This document shows positions 1 through 8,995 of a stretch of 64,000 nt of DNA, piece by piece. Below the pieces are notes generated by a model. The model was not told the origin of the DNA and did not search any database. It was given only the letters and a program-made list of their open reading frames with translations. Position 1 is the first letter of the stretch. Each line of letters starts with the position of its first letter. Source of the DNA: Lantana camara (lineage: Eukaryota; Streptophyta; Magnoliopsida; Lamiales; Verbenaceae); NCBI GenBank assembly GCA_037501455.1, contig CM074857.1, forward strand, positions 103,201,501 through 103,265,500, written 5' to 3'. A program made the position numbers and the translations under genes.

Positions 1-2
1 AG

Positions 3-344
3 AGGTTCCGAGAACGACGAGACCAGTCATCGCCCATGGGAGAGAACACCAAATTCAGACCGGTCTCGACCCAACGAAGTACAGATTCAGGACCACGGGG
101 CACCGTCACCTCTAACCGAAGCGGTGGCGACCGGAATCTCGTGACCTGCGAGCAGTGTGGTAGGAATGGGCATAAAAAGGAGGGCTGTTACGAACTAATA
201 GGATGGCCAGAGGGCTGGCGTAGCCGTCGGCGAGAGAGAACATCACCGGGCTACACCGGCGAGAGGCGATTTGCAGCGGTGCACCAAGCCGCCGTGAGAG
301 AAGATGGAGATGGGGGTGCACAGGAGGTGGCGGCTGCAGAGTAA
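3..344 (+). pseudogene. gag: Copia-1 gag C-terminal part with CCHC zinc knuckle
   Basis: The frame is open from base 3, so the methionine at 36 need not be the start; gag continues from outside the window. It carries a CX2CX4HX4C nucleocapsid knuckle (CEQCGRNGHKKEGC, about 147-190) followed by a YELIGWPEGW stretch typical of plant copia gag, then a basic and Glu-rich tail. It ends at TAA 342-344. The next 14 codons stay open in the same frame and lead into pol at 387, so this one stop is all that separates gag from pol. It may be a nonsense mutation in a single gag-pol frame or a natural gag terminator; the sequence alone does not decide. Confidence 0.8.
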
Positions 345-386
345 AATGGGAGTGAGAAACAGGGAAAGGCTCTATTAGGTAAAGGG

Positions 387-3300
387 ATGAGTTGGGTGAA
401 ATGCCCACCATACCCCTCCATTTCAACTTGTTCCCATTATGCAGATTTTATTATTCCCAATAGTACTGGTACTGTTCCTTTTTCTTATAAGGATTCCCCT
501 TGTAATTATGATGATAAAAATGTCCAATCTGTAGCATATACCTCACATATTCAGTCAGCAGTTGGTAAAACAAGCAGTACAGGTGCCGAGACAGGTGGTA
601 AAGATGCCCGATGGCTCTTTGATTGCGGGGCATCCGATACAATGACATACGATAAGAGTGATTTGCAAAATTACACAGTGGCACAGAAGTATTCGATTCA
701 GAGTGCTAATGGTGGTTCATCATCTGTTCATGGAACGGGGAACATTTCAATATCACCCGCAATTAGTTTGCAAAACTGTCTCCATGTGCCTAGTCTTTCT
801 TGCAAATTACTGTCCATTAGTCATATCACGAAAGAATTAAACTGCATGGCTCTGATATATCCCACCTTTTGCTTATTACAGGATATTCAGTCGGGGAGAG
901 TGATTGGGCGTGGTACTGAGCAGGATGGGCTGTACTACGTGGATGAGGTGGCTCACCAAGGGATTGCAGCGCTTGCTCACGGGACAGTGAACCGCCAACA
1001 GTGGTTGTGGCATCGCCGGTTAGGTCACCCATCGTTAGGGTATCTCCAGACTTTATTTCCTAAGATTTTTCCTCATAACAGTCAATTGTCGTGTGAGAAG
1101 TGTTTACTTTCTAAAAGTCATAGACAACATTTTTCCTCTTCGAACTCTCGAGTAAAAGAAGTTTTTTCTTTAGTACATTCAGATGTGTGGGGACCTGCCC
1201 CGAATGTTGGAGATCATGGTTTTAAGTATTTTGTTACTTTTGTGGATGATTGTTCTCGCATGATGTGGGTATTTTTTCTGAGAAATAAGTCTGAAGTCTC
1301 CTCTAAATTTGTTGAGTTTTTTAAAATGGTTCAAACTCAGTATAAGGCCCAAATTCGTGTCCTTCACTCTGATAATGGGGGGGAATTTGTTAACACCACC
1401 TTAAAACAATTTTTCCACGATAATGGTCTTGTCCATCAAACCTCTTGCCCCCACACTCCTCAACAAAATGGGGTAGCTGAACGTAAGAACCGCCAATTAC
1501 TTGAAATGTGCAGAGCACTTATGCTCGAATCTCAGTGTCCTAAGTATCTTTGGCCTGAAGCAATTGCCACTGCTGTCTACCTTGTCAATCGCCTTCCCAC
1601 TAAGCCTCTTAGTTTCCAAACACCACTTCAGTTCCTCAGCAGTCAAGTCAGTATACCCTCCTCGTTGGTCCTTCCCCCACGTGTTTTTGGGTGCTCGGTT
1701 TTCGTGCATATTCATAAGTCTGAGCGTACCAAACTTGATCCTTGCTCTCTCAAGTGTGTTTTTGTGGGGTATGGGGTAAACCAGAAAGGGTATAGGTGTT
1801 ATCACCCTTCCACTCGTCGTCTTTATACCACCATGGATTGTAATTTCCTTGAGACCGAGTATTTTTTCCACCAACCTAGTCCTCAGGGGGAGAAACCGCA
1901 ATCAGAGCCACTAGGTTGGATGCCATCTTGGCCAGACACAGTCCTAACAGAGCAAGTAGGCGAAACCACTGAGCCTGCCACTTCGCCAGTACAGCCCTTC
2001 GCATCACCTCCTGCTACAATCCCCTCGACTGGTATCCCCGAGGTATGTGACAGTAATTCAGATTCTGATAGTTCTTGTCCTATAATTCTACATGAACTTA
2101 ACAACGCAGGAGGACAGGGGGAGTATGAGATACAGACTCAAGTTGACTCTCCACAAGTTGAAAACAGATATGTGCTGCCACCCCGAGTCAATCGGGGCAT
2201 TCCTCCCAAGAGATATGAACCAGAACTTGGGACAAAAACAAGTAGGTATCTAGTGGCCGAGTTTGCACGCGAAAACTTGTCATACCAGGCCCGAGCCTAT
2301 GCCACTTCAGTATACTCTACTGTAATCCCTAATACAGTAGAAGAGGCGCTCACAGATAACAAATGGACTCAGGCTATGGAAAATGAAATGGAAGCACTGG
2401 AGAAGAATGGTACGTGGGAGAAGTGCAGATTGCCAACTGGAAAACGTGCAGTAGGGTGCAGATGGGTGTTCACGGTAAAACATCGAGCAGACGGGAGTGT
2501 AGAACGGTATAAGGCCCGTTTAGTGGCCAAGGGATACACACAGACATATGGTGTGGACTATTCAGAGACATTCTCCCCTGTAGCGAAGATAGATACTATC
2601 AGAGTTCTATTTTCTATAGCAGCAAATGAGGGTTGGCCACTGCATCAGTTTGATGTAAAGAATGCTTTCTTGCATGGTGATCTACTGGAAGAAGTATATA
2701 TGGAACCCCCACCGGGGTTTTCAGACGGATATGATAGAGGGGAAGTATGCAGGTTGAAAAAGGCCCTGTATGGCCTAAAGCAGTCACCACGTGCGTGGTT
2801 TGGGAGATTTACGGTGGCTATGAAAGGATATGGATTTCATCAAAGTAACTCAGATCACACTCTGTTTCTTAAACGGAGAGGTGAGAAAGTCACTTGCTTG
2901 ATCATCTACGTAGATGATATGATCATCACAGGGAACGATTCAGAGGAAATAATTCAGTTAAGGCAGAATCTATTTCGAGAATTTGAGATGAAGGATTTGG
3001 GTGAGCTAAAGTACTTTCTTGGGATAGAGGTGCTCAGGTCGAGACGAGGCATCTTCATATCTCAACGGAAGTTTGTTCTTGACCTACTTGCAGAAGTCGG
3101 ACTTCTCGATTGTAAGCCAGCTGATACTCCAATGGTAGTGAATCATGGACTGCAAATAGTAGACGGGGGAGAAGATGCGGATAAGGGCCGGTACCAATGC
3201 TTAGTTGGGAAATTAATCTATTTATCGCACACACGGCCAGATGTAGCATATGCAGTTGGGGTACTTAGTCAGTTTATGCACCGACCTCAGAGAGAACATA

Positions 3301-3890
3301 TGGAAGCAGCACTAAGGGTTTGTCGGTATCTCAAGGGGCATCCGGGGAGGGGTGTCCTGTATCAGAAACATGGGCACCTAGACATTGAAGCATACACTGA
3401 TGCCGACTGGGCTGGAAATCCAGTTGACAGAAGGTCGACCTCCGGATACTTTACTCTAGTGGGAGGTAACCTAGTGACTTGGAGAAGCAAGAAACAGAAA
3501 GTTGTGGCACTGTCTAGTGCAGAAGCAGAGTTTCGGGGCATTACACGGGGAGTAACTGAGATCCTATGGTTGAGAAAGCTTCTCGCGGAAGTTGGGTTCT
3601 CAGCTAAGGAGGCGTGTAAGTTAAGGTGTGATAACCGGGCAGCGATCAGTATATCAGAAAATCCAGTACAGCATGACCGAACCAAGCACGTAGAAGTTGA
3701 CCTACACTTTATTAAGGAAAAGTTGGAAGAACAGATTGTTGACATCCCATTTGTGAGGTCAGAGGACCAGTTAGCCGATATTTTGACAAAAGCAGTGAAT
3801 GGGAGGATTTTCAGCGAAATATTGAACAAGTTGAGTATCGAAGACCCGACACTCGACTTGAGGGGGAGTGTTAGGAAAGCTGAAAATTAG
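387..3890 (+). CDS. pol: Copia-1 pol polyprotein (protease, integrase, RT, RNase H)
   Basis: One uninterrupted frame of 1167 codons. In order: aspartic protease region with FDCGASD near residue 77 (the usual DTG/DSG is DCG here); GAG-pre-integrase zinc finger (WHRRLGHPS ... CEKCLLSK, about 208-245); integrase core with HSDVWGP, FVDDCSRMMW, LHSDNGGEF and NGVAERKNR (about 263-375) supplying D, D and E; reverse transcriptase with CRWVFTVK, FDVKNAFLHG and the active-site YVDD near residue 842; RNase H with YTDADWAG and SSAEAEFRG (about 1000-1140). It ends inside the 3' LTR. The methionine at 387 is only the first after the TAA that ends gag in the same frame. The intact length suggests recent activity, but the Cys in the protease motif is unusual and may impair it. 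Confidence 0.9.
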   Translation: MSWVKCPPYPSISTCSHYADFIIPNSTGTVPFSYKDSPCNYDDKNVQSVAYTSHIQSAVGKTSSTGAETGGKDARWLFDCGASDTMTYDKSDLQNYTVAQKYSIQSANGGSSSVHGTGNISISPAISLQNCLHVPSLSCKLLSISHITKELNCMALIYPTFCLLQDIQSGRVIGRGTEQDGLYYVDEVAHQGIAALAHGTVNRQQWLWHRRLGHPSLGYLQTLFPKIFPHNSQLSCEKCLLSKSHRQHFSSSNSRVKEVFSLVHSDVWGPAPNVGDHGFKYFVTFVDDCSRMMWVFFLRNKSEVSSKFVEFFKMVQTQYKAQIRVLHSDNGGEFVNTTLKQFFHDNGLVHQTSCPHTPQQNGVAERKNRQLLEMCRALMLESQCPKYLWPEAIATAVYLVNRLPTKPLSFQTPLQFLSSQVSIPSSLVLPPRVFGCSVFVHIHKSERTKLDPCSLKCVFVGYGVNQKGYRCYHPSTRRLYTTMDCNFLETEYFFHQPSPQGEKPQSEPLGWMPSWPDTVLTEQVGETTEPATSPVQPFASPPATIPSTGIPEVCDSNSDSDSSCPIILHELNNAGGQGEYEIQTQVDSPQVENRYVLPPRVNRGIPPKRYEPELGTKTSRYLVAEFARENLSYQARAYATSVYSTVIPNTVEEALTDNKWTQAMENEMEALEKNGTWEKCRLPTGKRAVGCRWVFTVKHRADGSVERYKARLVAKGYTQTYGVDYSETFSPVAKIDTIRVLFSIAANEGWPLHQFDVKNAFLHGDLLEEVYMEPPPGFSDGYDRGEVCRLKKALYGLKQSPRAWFGRFTVAMKGYGFHQSNSDHTLFLKRRGEKVTCLIIYVDDMIITGNDSEEIIQLRQNLFREFEMKDLGELKYFLGIEVLRSRRGIFISQRKFVLDLLAEVGLLDCKPADTPMVVNHGLQIVDGGEDADKGRYQCLVGKLIYLSHTRPDVAYAVGVLSQFMHRPQREHMEAALRVCRYLKGHPGRGVLYQKHGHLDIEAYTDADWAGNPVDRRSTSGYFTLVGGNLVTWRSKKQKVVALSSAEAEFRGITRGVTEILWLRKLLAEVGFSAKEACKLRCDNRAAISISENPVQHDRTKHVEVDLHFIKEKLEEQIVDIPFVRSEDQLADILTKAVNGRIFSEILNKLSIEDPTLDLRGSVRKAEN
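3859..3868 (+). other. Copia-1 polypurine tract
   Basis: The run TGAGGGGGAG directly precedes the TG of the 3' LTR. This is the standard plus-strand primer position in LTR retrotransposons. Confidence 0.85.
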
Positions 3891-4039
3891 GGATTTTATT
3901 GTATTTGCAGTATAGTTGACCTTCCTTTATTAGCTTTGTCTTGTGAATATTTATTCTCATGTATTGTGTCACGGTTGTATAGAATCATTCAATATACAAA
4001 GAATTTCTCCCAAATCCATGTTTTCTCTAAAGCCTAACA
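3869..4039 (+). repeat. Copia-1 3' LTR (171 bp)
   Basis: It starts TGTTAGG and ends CCTAACA, a perfect 7-bp terminal inverted repeat. It is short for a copia LTR. It contains the last codons and stop of pol. Confidence 0.85.
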
Positions 4040-4045
4040 TTTTAC

Positions 4046-5444
4046 ATGTGAGATTTGCTGCACATATCTTAAATTTGATTGTGTAAGCTGGTTTAAAATG
4101 CATAGACATGCATAGAGAAGATTCGTGATAGTGTGAAGTATGTCAGAGGGTCTGAAATCAGGACAATAAGATTTGTAGAGTGTGCCAAACAATTAGGTTT
4201 GGACACAAGAAAAAAATTGAAGCAAGATATGCCTGTTAGATGGAATTCGACTTATATGATGCTAGATAGTGCTATCTTGTACAAACGCGCATTCTGTCAA
4301 TTGAAGTTGGTTGACCCTAACTACAAATGGTGCCCTACACCTGAAGAATGGAGGAAAGTGGAAAAAATCACAAGATTTCTCAAACCATTTTTTGAGTTGA
4401 CTGAACTTTTTTTGGGCAGAGTAATCCCACATCAAATCTTTATTTTTGCAATGTGTGGCGGATATAACTGCTTATATAAGAAGAAATGACAAGTGATGAT
4501 GCCGATATAAGCAACATGGCAACGCGGATGAAGCCAAAGTTCGATAAATACTGAGAGGATTATAGTGCAGTATTGATATTTGTCATTATTTTTTATCCTA
4601 GGTATAAATTTACGCTTGATGAGTTTTGCTTCAAAAAACTTGATTCGACTACTTCATTTCAAAAAATTCAAGAGCTAAAGGCGCAAATGAGATTGTTATT
4701 TGAAGGCTCCTTACACACACTTCCTTCATGAGTTGAACAATTTTCGGTTGATAGCTCAAATGCACACGACGATGACGAGGATCTCATGATGGAGGTATTT
4801 TTATTCTTTGTTTATTTATTTTATTGGTTTTCACTATTGTTGGTTAAAATAAAGAATTATTTTGTTTCACATTTATAGGAATTTGATTCATTTCGGAATA
4901 CAGGTGCAAATTTTTGAAGTCAATCTCAATTGGAAATCCTACTTAGCAGAGCCTCTAATTGATAGGAAACTATTTCCCGAACTAGATGTTCTTGAATTTT
5001 GGAGAGGGACTAGTGCGAGATATCCTGAACTTTCATTGATGGCTCGTGATATTTTGAGTATCCTCATCACAACAGTTGCCTCTGAATCTGCATTTAGTCA
5101 TGGTGGTAGGATAATTCAAAAATTTCGTAGTTTAATTCTGCCGAGTAATGCAGAAGCAAGATTATGTGCTCGTGATTGGCTTGAAGGTGCAAATTCTCTT
5201 ACCTTTAATTTTTTTCTTAGAAATATAAATACTTTATTTTCGATAAATCACACATGGTTTCATACTTAGAAAATAGAAATGTAAAATACTTTTTTTTTCC
5301 CGATAAATCACTCACGATTTGGTTTCATTCTCTACAGCTTATGACTCTGAAGATGAGGATGAGACAGACTTCTCAACTGATATTGACAATTTGATTAATC
5401 AATTTAGAAGTTCTTCATTGCAAACTAGAGAAAGAAGTGAATGA
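4046..5444 (+). pseudogene. hAT transposase remnant (RICESLEEPER-like), spliced and broken
   Basis: From 4052 the translation AAHILNLIV, then KIRDSVKYVRGS, then MPVRWNSTYMML and FLKPFFELTELFLG match the plant hAT core. At 4512-4720 ATRMKPKFDKY, YPRYKFTLDEFCF and FQKIQELKAQMR match the DUF4413 part but are cut by a TGA. At 4940-5186 DVLEFWRG, ARDILSILITTVASESAFS and RLCARDWLE match the C-terminal dimerisation domain. A last exon at 5338-5444 (after acceptor CTACAG, joining in phase to donor GTGCAA at 5187) adds an acidic tail and ends TGA 5442-5444. Several stops and a frameshift near 4110 make it inactive. The N-terminal BED-finger half is beyond Copia-1. Confidence 0.8.
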
Positions 5445-5599
5445 GGTTGATTGAATTTATTTTAATGTTAATTAGAATTGGGCAATATGTTCTTCATTGT
5501 ACTTGTCGGGGGATGTGTAATATTGCTCTTGCTTACACATGTTTTGTTCATGACTTGTGTAGTTGTGTTGTTAGAGTCAGATACTTTCGTGAAGAACAA

Positions 5600-5814
5600 G
5601 GGGAAGAACAGCCTTATAGAACTGGTTTCCATTTTCAACCTCCAAAAAATTGGATGAATGGTACATTTCTCTCTTTTTAATTGCATTTTTTTCTACATTA
5701 TTTTGGCTTAATTACTAAGAAAATAGAAATGTATAAATTGATTTTCTTGTATTTGTTGTATATCTGCTGCTGGGAAAATATGATGATGCTTTGCTGAACT
5801 TAAAGATCCAAATG
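5600..5814 (+). pseudogene. Captured acid invertase fragment: end of exon 1, intron, 9-nt mini-exon
   Basis: Codons at about 5600-5660 read EEQPYRTGFHFQPPKNWMN, the conserved N-terminal block of plant cell-wall/vacuolar invertases (beta-fructofuranosidases, which hydrolyse sucrose). The exon breaks after the G of the next codon at a GTACAT donor (5661). At 5806-5814 the sequence ATCCAAATG is flanked by AG and GTAAAT. This is the 9-base mini-exon encoding DPN of the NDPNG active-site motif, a hallmark of plant invertase genes. Exon 3 (GPMYY...) is not found downstream and no signal peptide is seen upstream, so only a fragment is present. It lies between the hAT transposase stop and the hAT right end, in the same orientation, so it was probably captured by the transposon. 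Confidence 0.8.
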
Positions 5815-6200
5815 GTAAATATTTTTCCTGTATTTTTCCCTACTTAATTTGTCCCTAATTTGCTGAACATGACATGGGCCCAATCTGTTTCTTACAAACT
5901 TGTTGATGTTCTTCATTGTATTCGTTGGGATTAGGAATATGTTTGAGAAAGTCAAATATTAAAACCAAAAGTGATGCAGTGATTATTGGATCACGTAATG
6001 ATCTACATTTTTTTTTTGGGTTTTTGCCAAATTAATATAATTGTTTATCACCAAAGTAGAACGAATGCCATAAAAACGGATGAAATATGTCCAAAATGTA
6101 TCAAACGAGTTTAAAATAAGTCGAACAAATAAAAAAATAGATGAAATGGGTCTAAGATGGTCCAAATGGGATTAAAATGGGTCGAATGAGTCAAAAATAA

Positions 6201-6433
6201 GAGGAAATTGCTGTTTTCGTCCCGTAATGTACCCACTTTTTAATTTTGGTCCCAACCATTATCATTTTCGCAATTTTAGTCCCATATTGTTTAAATTTTT
6301 GCTAATTTAGTCCCAAGCCCCAATTTCCGTCAACAATTAACGGTGACAGTTAAAAAAATTGCATTTTGACCCATATTATTTATTTATATTTCCAAAATTA
6401 CCCCAAATTATTTAAATTATATTTTTTTTACCC
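6201..6433 (+). repeat. MULE-1 left terminal inverted repeat
   Basis: It pairs with 7341-7571 over almost its whole length, with a few mismatches. The core contains repeated GGTCCCAA / TAGTCCCA phrases common in plant MULE termini. Confidence 0.9.
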
Positions 6434-7340
6434 TAAACACACACGTTGGGACCAAACTCTGTCGTTTCTCGACGGAATTCGACGAACCAATAGTCCATTT
6501 TGAAGAGTTCGACGACGCGGTCACAACCGTAGCAAGATCTCAACCCCGACGACGACCCACGGTGGAGTTATCGCCGATTTTCAGTCGCGCAGGTGGAGGG
6601 TGGCAGAGCCGCCACTTCGCCGGCCATTCGCGGCGGTTTCCGGCGGGATTTGGGCGACACACACCCCAGAGTCAGTTACAGGACCTCCCGTCGCAGCCTT
6701 GGACGTTGGCGGAGAGGCCATCCGGGCCGCGATGACGCTGCACGCGCCGCCTGAAGCTCGCTGCGGCGCCGACACTGTAGCGGCGGCGATTCCGCCGTTC
6801 CGGCGTCCTTTTTCGACGAAGGTTGGTGTTTCCTACCCTTTTCCGACCCCCTGAGTTCATTTCCGGCATCTATTTGATCAGATTTTGGGCCTAGGTGGTG
6901 GTTCCTGCAACGCGAGCAGCGGCAGAAACTTCGAAGGACATCGGGGGCCTTTTCAGGTGATATTTTGGCAACGGACCCTTCACAAAAGTTGTTCGGAATG
7001 ACGAAAACTATCAATCCCCATTCACGCGACTCCAGATTTGGCCGTTTCGTGGTGGCGCAACGGCGGTTTAACGGCGTAGATAGCTCCGGGGATATTTTCC
7101 GGCGACCACGGTGGGGGTTTCGAAGAGCTCGTCATGGGTAAGCCGATGCCTTTTACAGATTCGATTTTCGTTCACCGGTTTGGAAGTAATTTGAGTTTGA
7201 AGATTTGGGGTTTCGTATTCTCGGATCTGAAATTGGGGATGATTGACTTGGAATTTGCAGAAATTGATCGAGGAATTGGAACAAGCACGAGGAGTTCTTG
7301 CACGGGTAATTTTTCCGGATTTTTCCGGTCCGAACATTAG

Positions 7341-7571
7341 TGTAAAAAAAAAAAATTTAAATAATTTGGGGTAATTTTGGAAATATAAATAAATAATATG
7401 GGCCAAAATGCAATTTTTTTAACTGTCACCGTTAATTGTTGACGGAAATTGGGGCTTGGGACTAAATTAGCAAAAATTTAAACAATATGGGACTAAAATT
7501 GCGAAAATGATAATGGTTGGGACCAAAATTTAAAAGTGGGTACATTACGGGATGAAAACAGCAATTTCCTC
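7341..7571 (-). repeat. MULE-1 right terminal inverted repeat
   Basis: Inverted copy of 6201-6433. Small differences such as GGGTCAAAATG versus GGGCCAAAATG show that the arms have diverged slightly. Confidence 0.9.
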
Positions 7572-7689
7572 CAAAAATAAATTGAACAAATCCAAAATAA
7601 TTTAAACGAATTAAAAATGGATAAATGGGATCAAATGGATTTAAAATAGGCTAAATATATCAATAAGGGTATTCTAGACATTTAAACAT

Positions 7690-7871
7690 TTAGTTTAAGT
7701 AGAAACCAATTAAAAACCCATTGTTAAACTAATTAACAACCCGTTATAACCTGCTCCAAACCATTAAGAACCCAAACCATTAAGTGCCTATTAATTACAC
7801 TCAAACCATTTTTGACCCAAACCATTTTAGCCCAGCCCAAACCAACCTAAACCAACCATTTGCCACCCCTA
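7690..7871. repeat. hAT-1 right subterminal repeats and terminal inverted repeat
   Basis: Short AACCATT and AACCCA units recur many times up to the terminal CCATTTGCCACCCCTA. Clustered subterminal motifs of this kind are transposase-binding sites in hAT elements such as Ac. Related GGGTC/AATGGG phrases occur at 6080-6195, on the other side of MULE-1. Confidence 0.6.
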
Positions 7872-8272
7872 AGTGACCGTGATTGGGCAGGAGATATTAG
7901 TGATCGTAAAAGCACTGACGGATTTGTGTTTTTCTATGGAAAGACTGCTTTTACTTGGACTTCAAAGAAGCAGCCATTGGTGACATTGTCAACCTATGAA
8001 GCGGAGTACGTGGTTGCAACATCAAATGTTTGTCATGCGTTACGGTTAAGGAATTTGCTTAAGGATATGGGTTTTAAGCAAAGTGATGCAACCGAAATTC
8101 ATGTCGATAACAAGTCAGCGATTGCATTGGCAAAGAACCCAGTTTTTCAAGATAAAAAAAAGCACATCGAGACTCGTTTCCATTTCATTCGAGAGAGTTT
8201 AGCAAAGAAAGGAGTGCAAGTAAAGTACGTGAAGATCGAAGACCAAGTAGCGGATATTTTCACAAAGCCCTC

Positions 8273-8611
8273 TTAGTAGGCGCTGGATTCACTCGGACAA
8301 TGCTCTGAACACGAAAGTGTCCGCCCCCTTATCCCATGCTGAGTCAAAGGCAGCGCCTCGAAAAGCACGGACAAGCCACATGCAGGGAAACTTACACGTG
8401 TGGTTCTGGCCGGGGGGCCCAGTATATTGTACTAATATGTGTAAGTCCCCGTAATTTGAGTGAGATTGTCCTGGCGCAAAAGCAGATATGGTTCGGTATT
8501 CCCTTGTTCCCTGTATTGGTTATGTTCTTTATTTCTCGTCTAGCAGAAACTAATCGAGCTCCGTTTGATCTCCCAGAAGCGGAAGCTGAATCAGTTGCAG
8601 GCTATAATGTA
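8273..8611 (+). other. nad1: Mitochondrial DNA insert (NUMT): nad1 exon with upstream group II intron end
   Basis: 8427-8611 translates to [36 protein letters not shown] and [12 protein letters not shown], which is plant mitochondrial NADH dehydrogenase subunit 1 in the region of its third exon. The bases before the exon (8273-8426) look like the 3' end of the preceding group II intron, so the source was DNA or unspliced RNA. Similarity to nad1 stops after GYNV at 8611, where copia sequence resumes. The left boundary is uncertain by about 20 bases. It is not functional: it is one exon, with a Met-to-Leu change (VMAQ to VLAQ). Confidence 0.85.
8371..8407 (+). other. Group II intron domain V-like hairpin in the NUMT
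   Basis: AGCCACATG and ACGTGTGGTTCT can pair around a GGGAAACTT-containing bulge and loop, resembling group II intron domain V just upstream of the nad1 exon. It supports a mitochondrial intron origin. It is a relic here. Confidence 0.5.
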
Positions 8612-8662
8612 TTGAGAAGCTAAGGAGTCTACTTGGCATGATGGAGTCAAGCTTAGGGGGCG

Positions 8663-8995
8663 TGTTAAAAGTGATAACTAATCTTGACTTCATGAATTAA
8701 GTGGAAGGTTACAAGTTAATAAAATAAATGTAAGAAGTTACATGATGGTAATCCTATAACATTATAGCATTTAGGATTGAGGTATTAGTGATCCTATAAC
8801 GTCATGGCATTTAGGATGGGAGTTTAATATTGTATTTAAATTGGAGTCTTGTTATATTGTTCTTAGATTAGTATAAATAGGTACTTTGTTATGTAGTTTC
8901 AACAAGACAAGACAAGACAAGACAAAAGATAAATAAGAAAGAAAAAAAGAGAGTTTGTAAGAATTTGAACTGTTGATTTGAGTAGAGAAAATATA
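8663..8995 (+). repeat. Copia-2 3' LTR (right boundary uncertain)
   Basis: It starts TGTTAAAAG after the purine tract CTTAGGGGGCG. It holds a direct repeat of about 55 bases (GATGGTAATCCTATAACATT and its near copy), a TATA box GTATAAATAG (about 8871-8880) and a GACAA tandem run (8904-8926). I cannot place its right end between about 8990 and 9052, where LINE sequence begins. Confidence 0.6.

Larger units (their letters stand above)
1..4039 (+). mobile_element. Copia-1: Ty1/copia LTR retrotransposon, 5' part outside the window
   Basis: Order seen is gag zinc knuckle, protease, integrase, reverse transcriptase, RNase H, polypurine tract, 3' LTR, which is the Ty1/copia order. The 5' LTR, primer site and start of gag lie left of base 1. 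The 3' LTR ends in CCTAACA at 4039, and hAT transposase sequence begins at once, so the element sits inside a hAT gene. The target duplication cannot be checked because the left flank is missing; the first five bases after the LTR are TTTTA. Confidence 0.95.
6201..7571. mobile_element. MULE-1: non-autonomous Mutator-like element, complete
   Basis: Long terminal inverted repeats (about 230 bp) begin GAGGAAATTGC and end GCAATTTCCTC. They are flanked by a perfect 9-bp target duplication CAAAAATAA (6192-6200 and 7572-7580), the length made by Mutator transposases. No transposase is encoded. The interior (6434-7340) is strikingly GC-rich against AT-rich flanks and has open frames on both strands, but no domain I recognise; it could be captured genic sequence. 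It sits in the 3' subterminal part of hAT-1. Confidence 0.9.
4040..7871 (+). mobile_element. hAT-1: hAT-superfamily DNA transposon, right part
   Basis: Transposase sequence starts immediately after Copia-1, so Copia-1 inserted within its coding region and the left half lies outside the window. The right end reads CCATTTGCCACCCCTA (7856-7871); its complement TAGGGGTGGCAAATGG is a typical hAT terminal repeat. The next bases (from 7872) are copia RNase H coding sequence, so the hAT landed in an older retrotransposon; the 8-bp duplication should be AGTGACCG (7872-7879). It contains a transposase remnant, an invertase fragment, MULE-1 and AT-rich subterminal repeats. The left terminal repeat cannot be seen. 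Confidence 0.75.
7872..8662 (+). pseudogene. pol: Copia-2 remnant: RNase H end of pol, interrupted by mitochondrial DNA
   Basis: 7872-8272 encodes the C-terminal copia RNase H: DWAGDISDRKSTDGF, TWTSKKQPLVTLSTYEAEY, VDNKSAIALAKNP, KHIETRFHFIRES and DQVADIFTKP. The frame then leaves copia sequence for about 340 bases of mitochondrial DNA. It resumes at about 8614 with [16 protein letters not shown], the usual copia tail, followed by a purine tract AGGGGG and the LTR. The 5' part of this copia element lies beyond the hAT insertion, outside the window. Confidence 0.8.

Noticed and set aside
112..426. Minus-strand frame opposite Copia-1 gag
   Set aside because: It is a shadow of the gag frame; its composition follows from the opposite strand and it has no domain.
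6600..6854. Open frame in the MULE-1 interior as a gene
   Set aside because: GC-rich sequence opens several overlapping frames on both strands; there is no domain, splice structure or second copy to support one of them.
8427..8611. nad1 segment as evidence that the window is mitochondrial
   Set aside because: It is flanked on both sides by copia coding sequence in continuing frame, and everything else is nuclear repeat DNA.
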